Made by a program: the position numbers and the translations under genes. From assembly GCA_030068075.1 (NCBI GenBank), contig CM057835.1:24210930-24274929 (forward strand): DNA of 64,000 nt, written 5' to 3'. This DNA comes from Paguma larvata (lineage: Eukaryota > Chordata > Mammalia > Carnivora > Viverridae). Shown here piece by piece: positions 10,591-22,329 of the stretch (its first letter is position 1; each line of letters starts with the position of its first letter). The notes below the pieces were generated by a model. The model had not been told where the DNA came from. It ran no database searches and saw only the letters and a list, made by a program, of their open reading frames with translations.

Positions 10591-13500
10591 GCCAGTTTTT
10601 AGAAGTTAAGAACTATGCCATTGCTTGTAGATCAAAGTTGATGAAGTGGGTCTTCCCAGTTACAAGTAGAGGTGGGTACTATGGGTGAGGTGGGGTTCAA
10701 GCTCACCTTGAGAACAATGGGAAGGGCTTGGGGAAACAAAGAGAGACTAGAGAACTAGAGACTAGAGAACAGAATGAGCAAACACGTGACAGCCCAGGTG
10801 AGCAGGGAGTGGGTGGCAGGGACAGTGAAGAAATGGGCTTGGCTGAAGCATTGTGTCCCAATTAGGGGGGCAGAAAGGAAGCCACTTTGAATGTCTCTCC
10901 TCCTCAATATCAAAACACATCTGTCACTGAACACCTCCACGTACAGGCTTCTGGGCTGTGTGCCGCAGAGTGCAGAGAGAAGTGAAATGCAAGACCTGTG
11001 CCTTCTTGAGCTCCTAACTCGGTTAGATAATCTATGCAGGTGGAACTACACACTCAAGGCAGAGTGCCAAATTAGTGACATGGGTCATGGAGACGTACTT
11101 ATTTATCAACCCATTCCTATTCAGCTTCTTCGTACCGTGCTACGCTCTGGGAATATGGAGATGGATAACGCAAAGTGGCATCCCAGAAAAATGCAGATAA
11201 ATCACTCCCAGTTGAGGGACATCTCCCAGAACTGGACCTACATAGACCAGTAGACTTTGATAAATATCTAAGGAGGAAGTAGGTATTCCACACCTGTGGT
11301 GCCATGGACACCTGTGAAACATCCCAGGGGAGCTGGAGGCAAGGTGGGCCCAGTGGGTCGGTCTGAGAATAACTGAGGTAAGAGCAAAGAGGCAGATAGT
11401 TGGAAGGTTGGAAGGACAGGAGAGTTTGGAAGCTGACAATAAAGTATTCTGGATGGCGCCCAAAGACCTCTGGGCTTCAGACCCTGGGTAGCTGGTGCTC
11501 CCGAGGACCCCAGATTTGTGGTGGGGTCCTGAGTGTGAAGCACAAAAGCTCTTTCTGCTTTCGAAGTGGGTGGCAAATGGGCCCGAGTGGGGCCGGGTGT
11601 TTTCATGTGGGGAACTGCCCAGTAAAGATGATTGGTAGTACACTCATCTGGTGCTCGCTTCCGACTAACGCCTCTCTCCCAGACTCCTGCCAGATGTGGG
11701 CAGTCACCGGCCCTTAAGCCCACCCCCAGCATGACCTGGAGCCCTGGAGGGGCAGACATGTTATTGAACAGCTGATCTCTGGCATCCCTGCTTCTTCCAG
11801 TCGGACCGGAAGAGACAACAGAGGGTCCCTGTCCCATCAACCTCTGTTCCCCCTTGCCATCTGAAAAGGGAAGATAAGGAATCCCCGAGGCCCATCGCAA
11901 AATCTAAGCTCACTTTCTGAGTCCCAGGAATGCTCAGAGGGGGCCAGGGCCAGCCAGACCTCTTTGACCACAAACTTAGCTGTAGGATACACAGAATGTA
12001 TCTTCGGGTGCCTGAGGCAGGTCTGTGTGCATGCACACAGGGGCTCCTGGGTACGGGGTGTTGGGTAACCCACATCTAACGTCCCAGCCCAACAAGCAGC
12101 CAAGGCTTTGCCTCTGAGAGTGCTGACAAGCAAATCTCCTCGTGAGGTCATTGTCCCCGGGAGACTTGGTGTCGTGAACACATTGTACCGTATGCTCCCT
12201 CTTCTCACGGACAGTACGGCTGAAATCAAACACCTAAGCTGTGTAGAATTTAAGCAATGTGGCTAAGTTTTCACCAACAACCAGGTTCCTGGTGGATGTG
12301 TGTTGATTAAAAGGTAAAGGGGTCACAAAAAGACCAACCTGCGGCACTGTAGTACATGGAAATGAGGAGGCACTTGTCTGTCCTTTTTCTTAGGACGGTG
12401 GGAACGGTGGTAGAGGAGGTGGGATTGATGGGGAAAGAGAGGAGGTATAGATTTGCTATATCAGAATCTCTGGGGTGCTGGTAACCAGGCACAAATATTT
12501 TCGAAAGTGCCCTAGATGAAGTCAAAGATTGAGACACAAGTACCCCCAAATAAAGAGGCATGTCTCGAATGGAACCACGTGCCAGGAATAAACCAACCGG
12601 CAGCGTCTGGAGAATCCCCCACCGGATCTTCATGGTCGCCCAGATCCTTGCCTCATCTTATTGGCCACATTCCACACGCCCCCTCCGCCACATTAGGGGT
12701 GCGCTCTGATACCCCTGCTGCCGCTGCCTGCCCTTCCCTTAGGAATTTCATCCAGCCCCGGTAAAGAAAACCATAGGATTTCCACCTTCCAGACCCCACC
12801 GTCTCCCACGCTGTGCATTCTTAGATCCTTCCCCGTCCTGGAAGAAGTACAAAGAGTTTGGGATTTCTTTTTTGTCCCCACAAGCAAGTGGAGGTCCGGA
12901 TATGGGCAAAATAGCAGCAAACTTGGCGTGTGACTTCTGGACGCTGGGATGAACGGTCAGGCCAAGCTGCAGCCCTGCCAGGGTACCAAGAAAGCTCTTA
13001 AGAGTCTTTAAATGCAAATTTCCCCTGTGGCAGCCCTGGCCTCCTCCCACAGGACAGCAGCCACCCCGGGAGGAGAGATGAGATTTAAATTGGTAATAAA
13101 GCACTGTACCAAATTGGACTTTGACCTTGTTCAGAATTCCACTGGCCCATGTTCCCTGACCTGCCACCCCCCTTTCTGCCCAATTGTTCCCTTGAGTAGC
13201 TGCCTGCTAGCTAAGGCAGTCGGGCAGGCTGTCACCAGCTTCTGCTTCTCTGGCTGCCTTCCACCTGGCGGGCTTGGAAAGACTTGGAAATCAAACAGAT
13301 CTGCCTTTCCAGCCTTTCTTGCTACCTCTGAGCCTGGAATGAGGCAAGAGTGGTCATGCTGAGGCCTACGGCCCGGGCCGGGCCTGCTTGTAGGGCATGG
13401 GAAGAAGCGAGTACAGCTCCAGCAGGCCACTGTCACACATTCTTGGCTACCAGAGCGATTCCCAGACAAGGCCTGGAATGGCCAGTGTGGGCCCATTCGC

Positions 13501-14628
13501 CTGCTACGCCTGTGGACGCAGAGTAGAGCCCTCATTTTTTTTTTCCTGCTCCCTCCACTGCCCCAGAACACCTGGCTTGCTGCAAAACAAGCTTTCTTCT
13601 GCCTTGGGTCCTCTGCGTGGAAGGTCTCCCACATCCTTTTCTACGTGTCTAAATTCCGCTCTTCCTTCCTTGGCCTATGGAACCACTCCCCACCACAGAG
13701 CCTACACCGCCCTGCAGTCCTAGCACCCTTCTTTGACCTCCTCTATTCAGGATTTGAATCAAGTATGTGAGGCACCTAGTCACATGCTGATTTGCCTCAT
13801 GTCTAACTGTTTCAAGTCTCATTGCCCCAGTAAGATAATAAGTTCTCTGGGCTTGCGTATTACCTAGAATTGGACCTGGTAGTTCTCCTGGGAATGAGTA
13901 AATCAAAGGACAAATGAATGAGGAAATGGATTGCTTTGGTCAGAGCAATGTTTGCTTTACACACCCAGAATTCTTCCCAACAAGAGAACTGCTCTTTCCA
14001 CTGTCCAAGCCACAGAGGGAAACGGTGGCCAATGCCTCCTATGGCACAGGAAGCCAGGTGTGGTTCACCGGGAGTCAGTTACCCAGAACAGCTGGACCTC
14101 CATCAGCGTGCAGGGCACTAGTAAGTCTTGGGAGCATATTTCCTGCCCTCCTCAATCTAATGGGGATGATAGAATGTGCTCACATGGAGATGTGGCTTCT
14201 GGTTGGGCCGATGTCTATGAGCAACAGTGTACAAGAGGGACTCAGGCAAGGCTGTCCTAACCAGAGAGCATGGAGAGGATATAGAAAATAGGGCTGTTGA
14301 GTGGAGGCAGGGAGGAGGCAAGATCCAAGGGAAGCAGGGAAGAGCACCCCCTACTCCCTCCTCTCTAGCCAGATTCATCTGTTCATGTCTGCTTCCATAC
14401 CCAAGTTAGCAAGAGCCAAAGGAAGGAGCCAGAATGAGGGAGAAGACTGAGGGTGAGGTGGAGGGTGGGTGGTTAACTCAGGGGGGTAATCTGAGAGGCA
14501 ACACCTTGGGACTGGCCACATCGGAATGGATGCTCACTGTTGATCTGAAGGGGAAACAGAGAGAGAGGCTCAAAAATTCAGAGGATTCACCTCTTTTCTA
14601 GCACTTCGTGGTTTACTTTGACAAAATC
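10591..14628. other. Unassigned intergenic sequence
   Basis: About 4 kb with no SINE or recent LINE and no recognised gene. The absence of young insertions is unusual for this window and could mark constrained single-copy DNA. Confidence 0.4.
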
Positions 14629-14955
14629 AACCAGAGCTGAACAACTTTGAACTGCACAGCCCCACAGAGAGGTGGATGTTTTTCAATAAATACAGCACCG
14701 TACTATAAATGTATTTTCTCTTTCTTATGATTTTCTTAACATTTTATTTCCCTTAGCTTACTTTATTGTGAGAATACAGTCTATAATATATTTCATGCAT
14801 AAACAAATCAACTGTTTGTGTTATTGGTAAGGCTTCTGATCAACAGTAGGCTATTAGTAGTTAAATTTTGGGGGAGTCAAAAGTTAGGTATGAAGTTTTG
14901 ACTGAGCTATGGGTCAGTACCCCTAACCCCCTGTTGTTCGAGGGTCAGCTATGTT
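14629..14955 (+). mobile_element. Tigger2-like DNA transposon (internally deleted)
   Basis: The text 'gaacaactttgaactgcac...tcaataaatacagcaccgta...tagcttactttattgtgag...ttgttcgagggtcagct' matches the mammalian Tigger2 non-autonomous consensus as I recall it, with near-terminal inverted ends. No transposase is present. Confidence 0.8.
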
Positions 14956-17897
14956 ACAAACGTTTGATGATAGAAACTTGAATGTTAATCTCCTTCCTGT
15001 TTAACATGTTTGCAAACCAACCTTACCTATCAAAGGTAATGCAGAAATTTATCGGCCACTGGCTCATTCAAGACAAGCCTGGGGTCACTAAACCATTATC
15101 TTATTTACTTTGGAGTTTCTGTTTGCCTGATCTGTTCCACTTTCCATTGCCAAGCGATTTGGAAAGTCAGGCTTAGATCACTACCCCTGAGAGAAACGGC
15201 TTGGGCAGATGAGACAGTGCCTCTGTTTCTTTTGGCTTTGTTTACTCTACCTAATGTAAGGATAATATCACAGAAGAAAGAGCATTCCTTTCATGTTGAT
15301 GGTGCCGAACACTTCTAATTTACCGGTGATGTCTTACTCACTCATGAACTATCCTGGGTCTGAGTCACACACAGTGGGGCTGTGAAGAGGAGGGGAAAAA
15401 AAAATCCTGAAATGAATGAGTTACATTCTGGCCAGTGAGGCAAGACAATAGAAGCACTCACTCTCACCCACATGATGGGTACTGATAGCTGATGGAGACT
15501 GGTGAAAAGGTTGTGAAACTGGGGAATATGGAAACAATGCCTAAGGCTGTGCCAAGGGTGGGTAGTCGAATAAGACACTTTACCCTGGATCCCCAAAGGG
15601 CTACATGCAAGTGGAATGATGGAACTAGAAAAGTATCTGCCCACAAAGCAAGGAAGATTACTTGTCTCAATCCTTGGCACTGGGTCCAAGGAAAAGATCA
15701 TCTCCCCTGGGAAAGAGCAGGGAAGGAAGGAGGCAGGGAAGAAAGAGACAAGAAAACCGACTTCTATCAAGTGTCCCGTATATGACATCTGTTGTATGAT
15801 AGGCACTCACATCTTATTATCATGTTCAGTCCCACAAATTATCACCTTCTTAATGGAAGAGGGAACTGAGACACAAAGGCTGCGAGTGACAGCATGAGTT
15901 TGCAGATCCTGTGATCAGTGGCGTTGTCAAAGACACTTTGCTGGGACACCAAGTGCCACCTCCAACCACTGCCCAGGAATGGGTTCTCCACAGGCACTCC
16001 CAGAACAACACCTTCTTTCTGTTCATTTGAGATACGTGTTTTACACTCAATGGAAGGATCTCGGCATATCAGCCTCCAGGGCCAGGAACAAACACCCAGG
16101 CCGGTGGGGATGAACTTCATAGAAGAGCAACATAACCAGTCTGTGATGGTTAATTTTACGTGTTGTTATATGTTATGTGTTATTTTATGAGGCCGGCTGT
16201 CACAGTAACAAACTCAACACTGACCTAGGCTACGGTTTCTGTGTTGCTGCTGTCAGGGGCACAAAGACATACAGGGGGCAGAGTCTCTGTCCTCCAGTGG
16301 CTTGCTAACTCATCACGGAGTCCAAGAATTTCAGTGCTGAAAGGGACCCCACTGAAACTCATCTAGTTCAACCTGTTTAGTGGATGGAAAAACCGAGGTT
16401 CAGAGAGAGGATGGGATCTGCCATTCCCTGGCAATGGAAAAGTCGGGATTAGATCCCAAGGGGAGCATTCCAGACAAGATGAGCGTGAGTGTGAGTGATT
16501 ACGTGTGCATATGACACACGCACTGGAGGCAGTGAGAAGTGAGTAGCTGAAGGAGGGGACCGTGGGCTTCAGATAAGCCAGAAATGGGAGAAGGTGACTG
16601 TGGGGACCATTAAGTGCCTATGTGTAGAGTTTAAAATTGGTCCACCAGTTGTGAAGGAGCTTCCAAACACCTTTGGCCTGGGGAGTGACAGGTTGAAAGA
16701 ACTCCTACAAGAACCTGGCTGGTACAGGAACATTGTGAAAGAGAAAGAGAAAGGGAGGGAGCCTTCTTAAAGGCAAACCTTGGGACAGATGTCTGTCCCT
16801 TGAGGCAGAAATTAGGAGGCTTGCTCCCAGTCAGAGCCGGATAGACTAGGAAATGGTGAGGCAGTTAGGAGGAAAAAGAATATCAAGAGAAAATTACAAG
16901 GAGAGAGAATGAACTCAAAAAGTATATACCACAAGCCAACCTTCCAGGGAGCTATCCTGGCTGTTCAAAACTAGAAACAGCAGGGAGATGTTTGCTCAGA
17001 GCCCATAAGGAGGTTTGAGAAGACGTTCTACCAAAAGCGAAGTGGTCATGTCCCAACAAAGCGGTGTGAAGGCTCCAGGCTTACCCTTGGCTTCCAGCCT
17101 CCCCACCAGGAGTGAGGAGAGCTGACTTGTATCAGCTTTAGAGCCCCATCCTTCCCTCTTCCTCCCATCGTGGACCCCCCCAACCCCACCCCTTCCAGTC
17201 CTTCAGGGCCTGTCCCCTGAAGCTAGTCCCTGGGACATGATGGGAATTTTCCTTCCAGGGACACTGGCTCCTTCACCAGTGTTCAACAAGCCCCTCCCTG
17301 ATGGTAGAACTCTGGTGGCATCGTCTGCATGTCTGGCCATCCCTCCCTGAGAGAGGGGGAGTATTTGATGGGATCAGTAGTTTGTGAAATCCAAGGCACA
17401 GGTGTTGGGACTCAATTGCACAGAATGAGATAGATAATGGACACAATTTCCATTATGATGTGGAGAAGGAACAAAGGGTGTAAGCAAAGAGGAAGCTTTG
17501 GTAACCAGGAAGAGGGAGGAGCTGCTTCTAATGGCTTCTATTTTTCTTTTCCCTTTTAAATAGGATCCTCATGTTTGGAGTAGGGGTTAGTCCAAATCAG
17601 AGGGGGCATCGTGGAGTGTCATGCTTGGAGTCCTTGGGGCAACTGACTTCCAGGGCAACTGCCTTCCAGGGCGCACAGCTGATAGGGCCTATGCAAAAGC
17701 TGCTTGTTCATCTCAGAAGACACTGGCCTCAAGCCCAGACCGATGCAATGATGCTGTCAGACTATCAGCTCATTGTGGTAAAAAATGCGGGACTCTGTAA
17801 AGACACATGACCACAGGTATGGCTCTGCAGCCCTGGGCTGGTAACAGCTACCCGTCATCCATCAGACTTCCAGGACTCTCCTGACAGTACCTTAGCC
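14956..17897. other. Unassigned intergenic sequence with MIR relics
   Basis: MIR-like blocks lie at 15785-15905 and 16318-16430, and a short LINE-1 end piece (gtgatggttaattttacgtg) at 16144. The rest is unrecognised. Confidence 0.4.
15785..15905 (+). mobile_element. MIR relic
   Basis: 'tcttattatcatgttcagtcccac...aatggaagagggaactgagacac' follows the MIR core pattern. Confidence 0.5.
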
Positions 17898-18470
17898 CAA
17901 TCGGATGGCTATAACATAATACCAGAGACAAGGTAGCTTAAAACAGAAATTTAGAGGCTCCTGGGTAGCTCAGTCCGTTACACATCCAACTCTTGGTTTC
18001 AGCTTGGGTCTTGATCTCGCAGTTGATGGGTTCAAACTCCAAGTTGGACTCTGTGCTGACAGCGTGGGGCTTGCTTGGGATTCACTGTCTCCCTCTCTCT
18101 CTCTTCCCCTCCCCTGCTCACGCTGCCTCCTTGCTCTCTCACTCTCTCTTTCTCAAAATAAATGAATGAACTTAAAAAAAATAACTTTATAACCCACAGA
18201 CATTTATTTCTAACAGATCTGGAGGCCAGAAATCCAAGATCAGGGTACCAACAAGGTTCTCTTCTGGGATGTGAACTTCTCATTATGCCCTCACATGGGG
18301 GAAGGGGCTAGGGCGTGCTGTGGGATCTCTTTCACAACACTGCTCCACATCCATGACCTCATCAACTCCCGAAGGCCCCAGTTCCACATTGGAGATAAGG
18401 CCTCAACATAGGAATTTGGAGGAGACACAAACATTCAGACAATACACGAAACACTCATCACCCTGTGTTG
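17898..18470 (+). mobile_element. LINE-1 3' UTR fragment split by a SINE
   Basis: The left part 'ggctataacataatacc...cttaaaacagaaattt' continues after the SINE as 'acatttatttctaacag...ggaggccagaaatcc'. It is the same family as 4123-4572. Confidence 0.7.
17953..18195 (+). mobile_element. Carnivore SINE, copy 6
   Basis: Diverged copy inserted in the LINE-1. Duplications ACAGAAATTT (17943-17952) and ACAGACATTT (18196-18205) flank it. Confidence 0.88.
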
Positions 18471-18750
18471 GCACCTCCCTAATAGTGGTTGTCACAGTCC
18501 ACTGCAGGTCATAACAACATGTGACTATATTTAATATCCTTTCTTTGTAGCTTCCCCAAGAGCAAGCATCCTAGGTTGTTGATTCTTACTTGCCTTTTCA
18601 GAATTGCTCTCTGTGTGAAACTGATCATTTTTTTTTTAAACTAAATTCCACAGTCCTGATGCCAACATTTGGATTCAGCCACCGCTCAGAGATAGCTCCG
18701 CAGAAAGCCACCACTCCCCCTCCACTGACTTGCTTCCCATAAGAGGGTTT

Positions 18751-18903
18751 TTTTTTTCTTAATTTAATTATTTACTTATTTTGAGAAAGAGAGAGCGCAC
18801 AAGTGAGAGGGAGAGAGAGAGCAAAAGGGAGAGAGAATCCCAAGCGGGCTCCGCACTGCTAGTGTGGAGATCATGACCTGAGCTGACTGAGTCACCAGGT
18901 GCC
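18751..18903 (-). mobile_element. Carnivore SINE, copy 7 (internally deleted)
   Basis: Minus-strand copy lacking most of the middle region. Flanked by CTTCCCATAAGAGGGTTT (18733-18750) and CTTCCCATAAGGGGGTTT (18904-18921). Confidence 0.85.
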
Positions 18904-18921
18904 CTTCCCATAAGGGGGTTT

Positions 18922-19163
18922 ATTGTTTTTTTTAAATCAATGGGTTATAGCAGTTGGCTAACTTTTTTTTAATGTTTATTTACTTTTTAGAGAGAGAGTG
19001 TAAGTGGAGGAAGGACAGAGAGAGAGGGAGATGCAGAATCCAAAGCAGGTTCCAGGCTCTGAGCTGTCAGCACAGGGCCCGTTGTGGGTCTCAAACTCAA
19101 GAACCATGAGATCATGACCTGAGCTGAAGTCAGACACTTAACCAACTGAGCCTCCCAGACACC
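18922..19163 (-). mobile_element. Carnivore SINE, copy 8, with 3' extension
   Basis: The SINE body is 18963-19163 on the minus strand. Beyond its poly(A), a 40-base segment (18922-18961) ends in a second A run, then the target CTTCCCATAAG(A/G)GGGTTT at 18904-18921 and 19164-19181. Confidence 0.85.
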
Positions 19164-19181
19164 CTTCCCATAAGAGGGTTT

Positions 19182-20390
19182 TAATGAAATGATGCCCAAG
19201 GTCTCAAAAGCGACACCTGTCCGTTTCCCAACAAGAACTCCAGATCTTCAGCCCTTCTCAACTCAGCTGCCTCTCAACCACAAGAGAACTTCCAGGAGTG
19301 TGTAACATTTCAAGCACACAGTTTCCATTGTCCTTTGCATGATTCCTGGGCTTTCTTCGTATTCACTCAACGCCGGGGTGTGCTTCAAAGAGGTGGGCTG
19401 GGTTCCAGTCATGTCGTCACTGGGGGAGCAGCAAAAGGCCTGACTGGCCATGAAGGTTATCACCGTTCCAGAGATGAAGGCCAGGCTCTCGTCCTTTCCA
19501 GCAATGCCCTTCTGGGGGAGTTCAGAGTGTGGTTCTGGGAAGGCTTGGTTTGCTCATGGCAGGAACCAGGAAAACGTTTCTGGCTTTGAAGCCCCCACTG
19601 GCTCTCTCTTGTGGTGCAAAATGGGCAAGAGATCAAGACAACAGATTGTGCTGCCAGTCAGAGGGCGCTGGATGGGGTGGAGTCAGCCTCATACCACATG
19701 CACCCCGCACCCCCTGTGGGCCCATGTGGTCTGATCTAGCTGATATCTGGAAGAGGCAGAACCAGCCGGTTCCTAATCAGAAGAACCATCTCTTTCCTCA
19801 GGACTGGATGCGGCAGCTTCTAAGGCTCCTTCATATTTTCATCTCATTGGGTCCTCAAAACTAGCCTGGGAGGGGTGAGGATAAGTATTCTTATCCCCAT
19901 TTTATAGATGAGAAAACTGAGGCGTAGGTAGTGAAATATCCATGGATCTCAAGTGGTAGAACTACTCAGCCTTCTGACCCCAAGTTCATTGCCTCCCATT
20001 TTTAGAGTGTAGTATTGCCATTGAAAGTTAAAATCAGACTCCAAAGACGCTAGAATTACCTCACCCTCTCAAGTCAACTTGACAACAAGGCATCAGCAAG
20101 GGTCTCCTCAACTTCAAGACGTAAAAACCACATCTTAGGGCAAACTCTGACCAAGTTACAAAACACATTCTCGTTACCTGATCAGACCCAGAAGATGCCC
20201 AAGGCTGCCTTGGATGTCCCCACTCCGTGGGGTGGCAAGTGGAAGTGATCTGGGAGTACATCCCACTATGGGAGCAGGACGCAGGGCACAAAAGTCCCCA
20301 CTGTTCAAACAGCTAATTTGAACTTCCTCCTTTGGGATGAGGTTGAAATGGCAGACTTCAATGTATATAAGTACGGAAGTGTGAAAAACC
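19182..20390. other. Unassigned sequence with a MIR and a CTCF-like motif
   Basis: A MIR core is at about 19805-19960 (ttatccccattttatagatgag). The motif CAGAGGGCGCTG at 19659-19670 resembles the strong half of a CTCF site. No gene was recognised. Confidence 0.4.
19805..19960 (+). mobile_element. MIR relic
   Basis: Contains 'catctcattgggtcctc' and 'ccccattttatagatgag', the MIR core. Confidence 0.7.
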
Positions 20391-20437
20391 ACTTTGCTTT
20401 TGCAGTTTACAATTGTTTTAGTCAATCAGTAAGCATT
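20391..20437 (+). repeat. Left arm of a long-range inverted repeat
   Basis: Begins ACTTTGCTTTTGCAG and ends AATCAGTAAGCATT. Its reverse complement recurs at 21687-21733 with 44 of 47 bases matching. Family unknown. Confidence 0.9.
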
Positions 20438-21686
20438 GCCGGGGCAACATCTGTTTGTCCAGCCCAATGGGAGGCACAGTGAGAGCTGCAAGTGCAGCAG
20501 AATCACAGGCTCTGTGCAAAGTTAAGGACAGCAGAGCCCCGGGAGGCATCTTCCTATCTCCTCTCCCTGCCTCAAACCTCAAGGTCAAAGAGAAGAAAGA
20601 ACAAAGCTCTCTCAGAATCTCTGCTCTATCCACTCAGACTCCAAATGAGGCCTTCATGGGCTGGCATCGTCATGGCACCAAGGGCAGAATGAGGTTCCTT
20701 GCGTGCTTTTGCTGTAGCTTGGGGAGAAGACTGTGTCAGGATGGGTTCCCAGGAGCCTGCCTTTCATCCCCACAGGCTGGGTCTGCTCTGGCCCAGGATT
20801 ACCTGGAGAGGTTGATTTTGGCACAGGATAGAACTGGAAACTGTCCAGGCCAGAGCAGATCCAATGAGCAGGGCCTAGAAAGAATTGTCCCAGGGAGTCC
20901 TGAGACCACCTCATGGGCCTTTGGGTTACTTTCAGGGCAGGTCTGACCTTGTCTGGTCCAAACTACTGCTTCCCATTGGATCCCATGATTTCACTTTGCG
21001 TGAACTTGCCATCATCAAGAACTTGCCTTGATCATTAGAGTATGTCACGCCTGCAGTCATCCTGACTCCTCAACTAGATGGGAAGCGCCATGAGGGAGGT
21101 TGGCAGCTGCTCTCCCAAAGCCATAACCTCCCATCTCGCCGCCTGTCACCCTTCTTTCCTCTCAGATGCTTAACATCCTTCCAGGCTCTTCCTATCAAAA
21201 CCCAATCTCAAGAAAGCATCTCGAAATGAGTCAGAGGCATCAGGAGCTGGAAGGACTCGGTGACTTCCCCAGGTGCGGAGGCTAAGGTTACTACGTCATT
21301 CTGTGTCCCTACCCCTGCAAGTCACACTTGGAGCAGGACAACTGCAGGCACCAGCGAGGAGGAGAACACTGTGAGTGGTCAGAGCCAGCACTCACTTTAT
21401 GAAATCAACGCTATGACTCTGCTTCTCGTTAAGACTTTTTATGACCCAGTAGGGACAAGACTTAGCATATCCTTGGCATCACAGACACCGGTTCCAGGAA
21501 CAAATGAGTGAGCCACTCTCGGTCTACGTAGCTGGCGTGGGCATGCTTGAGCTGGCACTGGCCTCAGCTGGTGATCAGAGCAACCTCAGAGGTTTCGCTC
21601 TTTTGTCATTTTTCTCGGTCATGTTAGAATCACTAGTTGCCTTGCAGCTCCAACCCCCGGACATGCGCAGTCCTTCCAGGCTCTAA
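20438..21686. other. Sequence enclosed by the inverted repeat
   Basis: 1249 bases with no recognised gene or repeat. The longest open frame on the plus strand (20455-20946) shows no known domain and starts at the left arm by chance as far as I can tell. Confidence 0.4.
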
Positions 21687-21733
21687 AATACTTACTGATT
21701 GACTAAATTAATTGTAAACTGCAAAAGCAAAGT
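21687..21733 (-). repeat. Right arm of the long-range inverted repeat
   Basis: Reads CTTACTGATTGAC...GCAAAAGCAAAGT on the plus strand, inverted relative to 20391-20437. The enclosed 1.25 kb shows no recognised transposase. Confidence 0.9.
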
Positions 21734-22037
21734 ATGCAGTGTCTGGAAGCAGGAGCCTCCATCAATATCTCGCTCCTGCAAGCTGGCTAAGACACATTTA
21801 TTGAGCAGTTATTTCGTGCCAGGCACTGGGAGGGGCACTAGGAAACCCACTCCACACAGTTCCTCCTGGTCTGATGGGAAGACACATAAGTAACCAACAA
21901 CCCCCGTTCCTCTCGGGGTGAGGGGGGCTGAGAGAAGGGTGGGGAGACAGATGTTCATCTGCATAGATAATTTCAGTAAAGTGTGGAAACTGGAAGGAAA
22001 GAGAGATGTAAAAAATTTGTCTTAAAAGGGAAGTCTT
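21734..22037. other. Unassigned sequence, L2/MIR-like in part
   Basis: 'acatttattgagcagttatttcgtgccaggcactggg' at about 21793-21830 is typical of an L2 or MIR-linked relic. No gene. Confidence 0.4.
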
Positions 22038-22247
22038 GGGGCTCCTGGGTGGCTCAGTTGGTTAAGCATCCGACTCTCGGTTTCGGCTCAGGAGGTGACC
22101 TCACAGTTTGTGAGTTCAAGCCGCACGTCAGGCTCCAGGCTGAGAGCACTGAGTCTGCTTATGGTTTTCTCTCTCCTTCTCTCTCTGCCCCTCCTCTGCT
22201 CACGTGTCCTCAACCTCTCTCAAAATAAATTTAGAACAGAGAGAGAG
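22038..22247 (+). mobile_element. Carnivore SINE, copy 9
   Basis: Diverged copy. Target-like AAGTCTT at 22031-22037 and AGGTCTT at 22248-22254. Confidence 0.88.
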
Positions 22248-22329
22248 AGGTCTTCCCTGGACCTGTTTCCCTTTTGCTTCATTTTATTATCTCCTACCCT
22301 TCATAAAAATGTTTTTGCAAATGTTATGC

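Noticed and set aside
20174..21893. Two short open frames beginning MTK(T/L)IVNCKSKV on opposite strands
   Set aside because: The shared peptide is only the translation of the 43-base inverted repeat; the rest of the two frames is unrelated. The DNA repeat itself is reported.
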